9,376 nucleotides of DNA from Collinsella sp. (GTDB lineage: Bacteria; Actinomycetota; Coriobacteriia; Coriobacteriales; Coriobacteriaceae). Below are positions 5,075-9,376 of the stretch, piece after piece. Each line of letters opens with the position of its first letter. Within the stretch, counting starts at the first letter, position 1. The stretch covers positions 1 to 9,376 of the forward strand of contig JAIHTM010000089.1 of the NCBI GenBank assembly GCA_022713905.1, in the 5' to 3' direction. The translations under genes and the position numbers were made by a program. The notes under the pieces are model-generated. The model was not told the origin of the DNA, did no database searches, and saw only the letters and a list, made by a program, of their open reading frames with translations.

Positions 5075-5080
5075 TATACT
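5075..5080 (+). promoter_or_regulatory. Probable -10 box of asnB
   Basis: TATACT lies 51 nt before the asnB ATG, giving an untranslated leader of about 45 nt. No convincing -35 is seen at 16-18 nt spacing. It is the same hexamer as in the divergent tRNA-Val promoter. Confidence 0.45.
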
Positions 5081-5131
5081 CAAAAGCTACTGATTCGATT
5101 TGATGCCCAGCAACAGCAGAGGGGATAGTAT

Positions 5132-7012
5132 ATGTGCGGTTTTGTCGGTTTTGTCGGTGGGACGGATAACCAATCCGAGGTGCTCACCAAGATGATGGAC
5201 CGCATCGTCCATCGCGGTCCCGACATGGGCGGTCAGTTTATCGACGGCCGCGTTGCCCTCGGCTTCCGCCGCTTGTCGATCCTCGACCTGACCGAGGCCG
5301 GCGCCCAACCTATGGCCAACGAGGACGGTAGCGTCGTCATTGTCTTCAACGGCGAGATCTACAACTTCCAAGAACTCCGTTCCGAGCTCGAGGCCAAGGG
5401 CTACAAGTTCCACTGCGGCGCCGACACAGAGAGCCTCCTGCACGGCTACGAGGAGTGGGGCGAGGCCGTTCTCGATCGCCTGCGCGGTATGTACGCCTTC
5501 GTCATCTGGGACAAAAAGAAGAACAAGCTTTTTGGCGCCCGCGACATCTTTGGCATCAAGCCGCTCTACTACTATCCCATGGCCGATGCGGGCGACGGCG
5601 CTCCGGGCGTGCTCTTTGGTTCCGAGATCAAGAGCTTCCTGGACTACCCGCACTTCCACAAGGCGGTCAACAAAAAGGCCCTGCGTCCGTACATGACGCT
5701 GCAGTATTCGGCAACCGAGGAGACCTTCTTCGAGGGTGTCTACAAGCTGCCGCCGGCGCACTACTTTACCGTCGATATCCCGACCGGCAAGATGAACATC
5801 GAGCGCTACTGGGATTGCGATTACTCTGCCGTCGAGAAGCCGTTCGAAGAGTATGTCGATGAGCTGGACGAGGTCGTGCACGAGAGTGTCGAGGCCCATC
5901 GCATCGCCGACGTCAAGGTCGCGTCGTTCCTCTCCGGTGGCGTCGACTCCAGCTACATCGCCGCTTGCCTTATGCCCGACAAGACCTTCTCGGTGGGCTT
6001 TGACTACAAGAATTTCAACGAGACCAACTACGCCAAGGAGCTTTCCGATAAGCTCGGCGTCGAGAACGTTCGCAAGATGATCACCGCCGACGAGTTCTTC
6101 GGTGCGCTCGAGGACATCCAGTATCACATGGACGAGCCGCAGTCCAACCTGTCTTCCGTGCCGCTGTGGTTCTTGGCCGAGATGGCCCGCAAGGACGTTA
6201 CCGTCGTGCTTTCGGGCGAAGGCGCCGACGAACTCTTTGGCGGCTACGCCTACTACGAGGATACGGTCCCGGTGCGTAAGTACAAAAAGATGGTTCCGCT
6301 GCCCATCCGTCGCGCGCTCGGTAACCTGGCGCTGCATATGCCGTACTTCAAGGGACATAACTTCCTGGTCAAGGGTGCCGAGATCCCCGAGAAGTCGTTC
6401 CTGGGACAGGCTCTGGTATGGCCGGAGCGCGAGGTCGACGGCGTGCTCAAGCCCGAGTACAACACCGGCGACGGCGCCTTCGAGCTTGCCGCTCCCATCT
6501 ATGCGCGCGTGAAGGGTCAGCCCGAGCTGGTCAAGAAACAGTACCTGGACATGAACATGTGGCTCCCGGGCGACATTCTGCTCAAGGCCGACAAGATGTG
6601 CATGGCGCACTCGCTGGAGCTGCGCGTGCCCTTCCTGGACCGCAAAGTCATGGAGTTCGCCGAGCACATTCCCGACCGTTACCGCATCAACGAGAACGGC
6701 AACAAACAGGTACTCCGCCACGCTGCCAACAAGTCGCTGCCCGATGAGTGGGCCACCCGTCCCAAGGTGGGCTTCCCGGTGCCGATTGTCTACTGGCTGC
6801 GCGAGCAAAAGTGGTACGACTATGTCAAGGAGTACTTCACCGCGCCGTGGGCAAGCGAGTTCTTCGATACCGATGAGCTCATGCACCTGCTCGATCTGCA
6901 CTTTGCGGGCAAGGGCGATTTCCAGCGCAAGATCTATACGCCGCTCGTGTTCCTGGTGTGGTACAAGCGCTTCTTTATCGACGAGGACCAGCCCGCTGTT
7001 CAGGCTGCCTAG
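5132..7012 (+). CDS. asnB: Asparagine synthetase, glutamine-hydrolysing
   Basis: AsnB makes asparagine from aspartate with ATP, taking ammonia from glutamine. The start is fixed by AGAGGGG (5118-5124) 7 nt upstream and by Met-Cys: Cys2 becomes the N-terminal nucleophile of the class II glutaminase. The product is 626 aa, normal for the long AsnB type. The glutaminase domain (about 2-190) shows HRGPD (27-31), RRLSILDL (46-53), NGEIYN (73-78) and GADTES (96-101), the glutamine-binding set. The synthetase domain (about 225-600) shows the ATP-pyrophosphatase loop SGGVDSS (268-274), DEPQSNLSSVP, SGEGADELFGGY (361-372) and LELRVPFLDRKVMEFA. It has its own promoter and terminator, so it appears monocistronic. 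Some long AsnB relatives (Bacillus AsnB, corynebacterial LtsA) amidate peptidoglycan precursors instead. The MurE-like neighbour makes that alternative worth testing, but free asparagine is the default. Confidence 0.93.
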   Translation: MCGFVGFVGGTDNQSEVLTKMMDRIVHRGPDMGGQFIDGRVALGFRRLSILDLTEAGAQPMANEDGSVVIVFNGEIYNFQELRSELEAKGYKFHCGADTESLLHGYEEWGEAVLDRLRGMYAFVIWDKKKNKLFGARDIFGIKPLYYYPMADAGDGAPGVLFGSEIKSFLDYPHFHKAVNKKALRPYMTLQYSATEETFFEGVYKLPPAHYFTVDIPTGKMNIERYWDCDYSAVEKPFEEYVDELDEVVHESVEAHRIADVKVASFLSGGVDSSYIAACLMPDKTFSVGFDYKNFNETNYAKELSDKLGVENVRKMITADEFFGALEDIQYHMDEPQSNLSSVPLWFLAEMARKDVTVVLSGEGADELFGGYAYYEDTVPVRKYKKMVPLPIRRALGNLALHMPYFKGHNFLVKGAEIPEKSFLGQALVWPEREVDGVLKPEYNTGDGAFELAAPIYARVKGQPELVKKQYLDMNMWLPGDILLKADKMCMAHSLELRVPFLDRKVMEFAEHIPDRYRINENGNKQVLRHAANKSLPDEWATRPKVGFPVPIVYWLREQKWYDYVKEYFTAPWASEFFDTDELMHLLDLHFAGKGDFQRKIYTPLVFLVWYKRFFIDEDQPAVQAA

Positions 7013-7037
7013 CCTCGGCTTACGAACGCCTGCGCGT

Positions 7038-7062
7038 AACGGCTCCTCCGGGAGCCGTTTTT
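7038..7062 (+). terminator. Intrinsic terminator of asnB
   Basis: ACGGCTCC (7039-7046) and GGAGCCGT (7051-7058) pair perfectly around TCCG, with one more A-T pair possible outside. Five T (7058-7062) follow. It starts 25 nt after the asnB stop. Confidence 0.92.
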
Positions 7063-7080
7063 GCGTGGGTGCGTTTCAGT

Positions 7081-7086
7081 TACAAT
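7081..7086 (+). promoter_or_regulatory. Possible -10 box of the murE-like gene
   Basis: TACAAT lies 38 nt before the ATG and just past the asnB terminator, so a fresh promoter is expected here. The -35 is poor; a 17-nt spacer would place it on the terminator T-run (TTTTTG, 7058-7063). Confidence 0.4.
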
Positions 7087-7124
7087 AAAAACCGTCCCTG
7101 CCAAATGGCTGAGAAAGGTGAAAG

Positions 7125-8687
7125 ATGCACCATTCGGATTCCGCGACCGTGACCACGGTCGATACGCTTGTCAAGCTTCTCGATGTGTGCGGCGAGCTGC
7201 GCGCATCAGAGCAGGTTGACGAGCGTGCCGTGACCGGCTGCTCGTTTGATTCGCGCGCGGTCTCGGCAGGTGACGTATTCTTTTGCAAAGGTGCTGCCTT
7301 TAAGCCCGCGTTTTTGAGCATGGCGCTCGATGCGGGCGCCGTCGCATTTGTGTGCGAGGAGTCGCTGGTCGAGTCTCTGGAGCCGCTGGCGCAGGAGAGC
7401 GGTGCTGCGATGCTGGTTGTTGATAGTGTTCGCACGGCCATGGCCCTGTTGCCGCCGGAGGTCTACGACCGTCCCGACCACGACGTCAAGATCGTGGGTA
7501 TCACCGGTACCAAGGGAAAGACCACGGCCGCTTTTATGCTCCAGTCGATTATCAAAGCGGCGGGCGAGTCCTGCGGCATGATCGGCTCGGTGAGCACCGA
7601 CGATGGCATCGAGTGCTACGAGAGCACCAATACTACGCCCGAGGCCCCCGAGGTCTGGCGCCATATCGCCAACTGCCGCACGTCCGGTCGCCAGTCCATG
7701 GTCATGGAGGTTTCGAGCCAGGCGCTCAAGTACCAACGCGTCGAGAATCTGCCGTTTGACGTGGCGTGCTTCCTCAACATCGGCCGCGACCACATCTCGC
7801 CGATCGAACACCCCACGTTTGAGGATTATTTTGAGAGCAAGCTTAGGATCTTTGACCAGGCAAAGACCGCCGTGGTGAATCTGGGCACCGAAGAGGTCGA
7901 CCGCGTGCTGGATGCCGCATCTACGGCTGAGCGCTTGGTGACCGTTGGGGTCGAGCATCCCGAGGCAAGCCTGTGGGCGAGCGATGTCCGCATGCTCGGC
8001 TTTAACATCGAGTTCAACTTGCACGGCATGAGCGCCGACGAGCCCGAGGCGGGGGAGAAGGTCCTGCTGGGTATCGCGGGCGACTTTAACGTGGAAAACG
8101 CGCTGGTCGCTATCGCCGCTGCGCGCGAGATCGGCATCGGTATCGAGGCTATCAAGAAGGGCCTCTCCAAACTGCGTGTGCCGGGCCGCATGGAGGTCGT
8201 GGAGTCGAAGGACGGCCGCGTGATCTGCGTCGTTGACTATGCGCACAACCAGCTTTCGTTCCGTTCGCTTTTCTCGTCGGTCAAGCGCGCGTTTCCCGCT
8301 AGCCCCGTCATTGCGCTGTTTGGCGCCGCCGGCGGCAAGGCGCAGGAGCGCCGCGAGCAATTGCCACGCGAGGCCGCACCGTATTCCGACCTGATGATCT
8401 TTACGAACGAGGATCCAGCTCACGAGGGCCCGATGAAGGTCTGTCGCGAGCTTGCCGAGCATGTTCCCGACGATACGCCGAACAAGATCATCCTCGACCG
8501 CGAAGCCGCTGTGCATGCGGCGTTCAAGGCGGCGCGCGAGGAGTACGTCAACCCCGATGCTCCCACCATTGTCTTGCTGCTGGCAAAGGGTGACGAGGAG
8601 CTCATGCACGTGGGCGACGAGTTCGTGCCCATCGAGAGCGACCTTTCGCTGGCCAATCGCCTAATCGATGTTACCCAGTTTGACTAA
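7125..8687 (+). CDS. murE: MurE-family UDP-N-acetylmuramoyl-tripeptide synthetase
   Basis: MurE adds the third, usually diamino, amino acid to UDP-MurNAc-L-Ala-D-Glu with ATP in the cytoplasm. ATG 7125 follows AAAGG (7114-7118) by 6 nt. The product is 520 aa, near the family's ~490-500. Motifs in order: FDSRAVSAGDVFF (41-53) of the uridine-binding N-domain; P-loop GTKGKTT (128-134, Lys132); STNTTPEAP; MEVSSQAL (194-201); RDH (221-223); FESKL with Lys239, the usual carbamylated lysine; GDFNVENA; VPGR (352-355); VVDYAHN; and AKGDEEL (487-493). The substrate-choosing motif is NEDPAHE (428-434), not the DNPR of diaminopimelate enzymes, and is closer to DNPA of lysine-type enzymes. The usual GGDRDR-like segment reads GGKAQERR (403-410). 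It is therefore probably not a diaminopimelate ligase; lysine or ornithine is likelier (inference). A diverged second MurE with another substrate is possible. Confidence 0.85.
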   Translation: MHHSDSATVTTVDTLVKLLDVCGELRASEQVDERAVTGCSFDSRAVSAGDVFFCKGAAFKPAFLSMALDAGAVAFVCEESLVESLEPLAQESGAAMLVVDSVRTAMALLPPEVYDRPDHDVKIVGITGTKGKTTAAFMLQSIIKAAGESCGMIGSVSTDDGIECYESTNTTPEAPEVWRHIANCRTSGRQSMVMEVSSQALKYQRVENLPFDVACFLNIGRDHISPIEHPTFEDYFESKLRIFDQAKTAVVNLGTEEVDRVLDAASTAERLVTVGVEHPEASLWASDVRMLGFNIEFNLHGMSADEPEAGEKVLLGIAGDFNVENALVAIAAAREIGIGIEAIKKGLSKLRVPGRMEVVESKDGRVICVVDYAHNQLSFRSLFSSVKRAFPASPVIALFGAAGGKAQERREQLPREAAPYSDLMIFTNEDPAHEGPMKVCRELAEHVPDDTPNKIILDREAAVHAAFKAAREEYVNPDAPTIVLLLAKGDEELMHVGDEFVPIESDLSLANRLIDVTQFD

Positions 8688-8696
8688 TGAACCATG

Positions 8697-8729
8697 ATGG
8701 CGGCGGCGCCCTGAGTGCGCTGTCGCCAT
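8697..8729. repeat. 13-bp hairpin without T-tract between murE and the HAD gene
   Basis: The arms at 8697-8709 and 8717-8729 pair over 13 positions, two of them G-T, around a 7-nt loop. It starts 9 nt after the murE stop. Neither strand has a following T-run, so it is not a canonical intrinsic terminator. It may be an mRNA-stabilising or processing hairpin between two cotranscribed genes. Confidence 0.5.
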
Positions 8730-8794
8730 AAGCGTGTTCCCTCAATCAAAACATGCCGTCCAAGTCCAAACCCTTCTACGTAAACGGAGTAACC

Positions 8795-9376
8795 ATGTCC
8801 CACAATACCCTGCCGACCGTCGCTGAGCTTTCGGGCGAGATGCGCGAGCGCTTGGCCAAGGTCAAATACGTCTTTACCGACCTGGATGCCACGATGCTTG
8901 CACCCGGCTCGTGCGTGCTGCGCGACAACGACGGCAACCCCTCGACCAAACTCGTCGAGGCCGTCGTGGCGCTCGCTCGTGCTGGCATTCAGGTGGTTCC
9001 CACCTCGGGCCGCAACCGTACCATGATCCACGAGGACGCGCGCGTGCTCGGCCTCAACTCCTACATTGGTGAGATGGGCGGCCTGGTTATGTACGACCTC
9101 AAAGCCAACGATTGGGAGTATCTGACCGGCGACATGCCTTACGACCCCGTCTGCGGCCTTACTCCGCACCAGGTGATCGAGCAGACCGGCGTGTGCGAGA
9201 AGATCCTTGCCCGCTGGCCGCACAAGATCGAGTATCACAACGACATGTCGACCGGCTACAAGTACCGCGAGGTCACCGTCGGCATGCGCGGCGATGTGCC
9301 CGACAATGAGGTCCAGGCCATCCTGGACGAGGCCGGCTGCGGCCTGGTGTGGGCCTGTAACGGTCACCTGACGCAT
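8795..9376 (+). CDS. HAD-superfamily phosphatase, N-terminal part (3' end outside window)
   Basis: The frame is open from ATG 8795 to the window edge, 194 codons without a stop, with GGAG (8786-8789) 5 nt upstream. HAD motif I is FTDLDATML with nucleophile Asp29 and acid/base Asp31; Ala32 replaces the usual Gly of DxDGT. HAD motif II is PTSGR (69-73). It is followed by IGEMGGLVMYD, matching the region after motif II in Cof-type (HAD-IIB) phosphatases, where the cap begins. Motifs III and IV would lie beyond the window. Cof-type enzymes dephosphorylate sugar phosphates, nucleotides, flavin or cofactor intermediates. The substrate cannot be assigned. About the first 22 residues precede the usual HAD start. 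It lies 107 bp after the murE-like gene with a hairpin between and may be cotranscribed. Family call is firm, function is not. Confidence 0.85.
   Translation, partial: MSHNTLPTVAELSGEMRERLAKVKYVFTDLDATMLAPGSCVLRDNDGNPSTKLVEAVVALARAGIQVVPTSGRNRTMIHEDARVLGLNSYIGEMGGLVMYDLKANDWEYLTGDMPYDPVCGLTPHQVIEQTGVCEKILARWPHKIEYHNDMSTGYKYREVTVGMRGDVPDNEVQAILDEAGCGLVWACNGHLTH

Noticed and set aside
5087..6901. 604-codon open frame on the minus strand opposite asnB
   Set aside because: It is the shadow of a GC-rich gene whose codon bias removes stops on the other strand. It lacks known motifs, while the + strand shows the full AsnB motif set. The same holds for 7206-8609 and 193-1632 on the minus strand.

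Overview
The window is GC-rich and densely coding, with all protein genes on the + strand. It looks like a Coriobacteriia-type Actinomycetota, probably Collinsella-like. That guess rests on high GC, Shine-Dalgarno-led genes, the CCA tail encoded in the tRNA gene, and a MurE-family ligase without the DNPR signature of meso-diaminopimelate enzymes. No database search was possible, so the taxon is inference.

Region 1 (1-4254) is an arginine/ornithine cluster in the order argC (3' end only), argJ, argB, argD. These four enzymes convert N-acetylglutamate to ornithine, with ArgJ recycling the acetyl group. No argF, argG, argH or argR lies in the window, so as seen the cluster stops at ornithine. 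The 134-bp argC-argJ gap can fold into a closing helix with up to three internal hairpins, followed directly by six T, with the argJ ribosome-binding site just behind it. This looks like a conditional or leaky terminator inside the operon.

Region 2 (4255-5131) is an 877-bp gene-poor gap. It holds a 20-bp dyad just after argD. It also holds a 217-bp element bounded by 27-bp inverted repeats with one mismatch, which is MITE-like. Next come two 96-bp direct repeats about 93% identical, each carrying a tRNA T-arm-like sequence, a minus-strand terminator and the 3' end of tRNA-Val. A GC-rich hairpin-filled spacer separates the two repeats. The second repeat runs into an intact minus-strand tRNA-Val (anticodon UAC). 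Divergent promoter sequences for tRNA-Val and asnB follow.

Region 3 (5132-9376) holds a glutamine-hydrolysing asparagine synthetase (asnB) with a strong intrinsic terminator, a MurE-family peptidoglycan amino-acid ligase, and the first 194 codons of a HAD-superfamily phosphatase cut by the window edge.

A possible link between the regions, as inference only, is that ornithine from the arg cluster could serve as the peptidoglycan diamino acid added by the MurE-like enzyme. The AsnB-family protein could make free asparagine or amidate a cell-wall precursor. No clear defence system, CRISPR array, transposase or phage gene is present. The most unusual material is non-coding: the argC-argJ structure and the repeat-rich gap around tRNA-Val.
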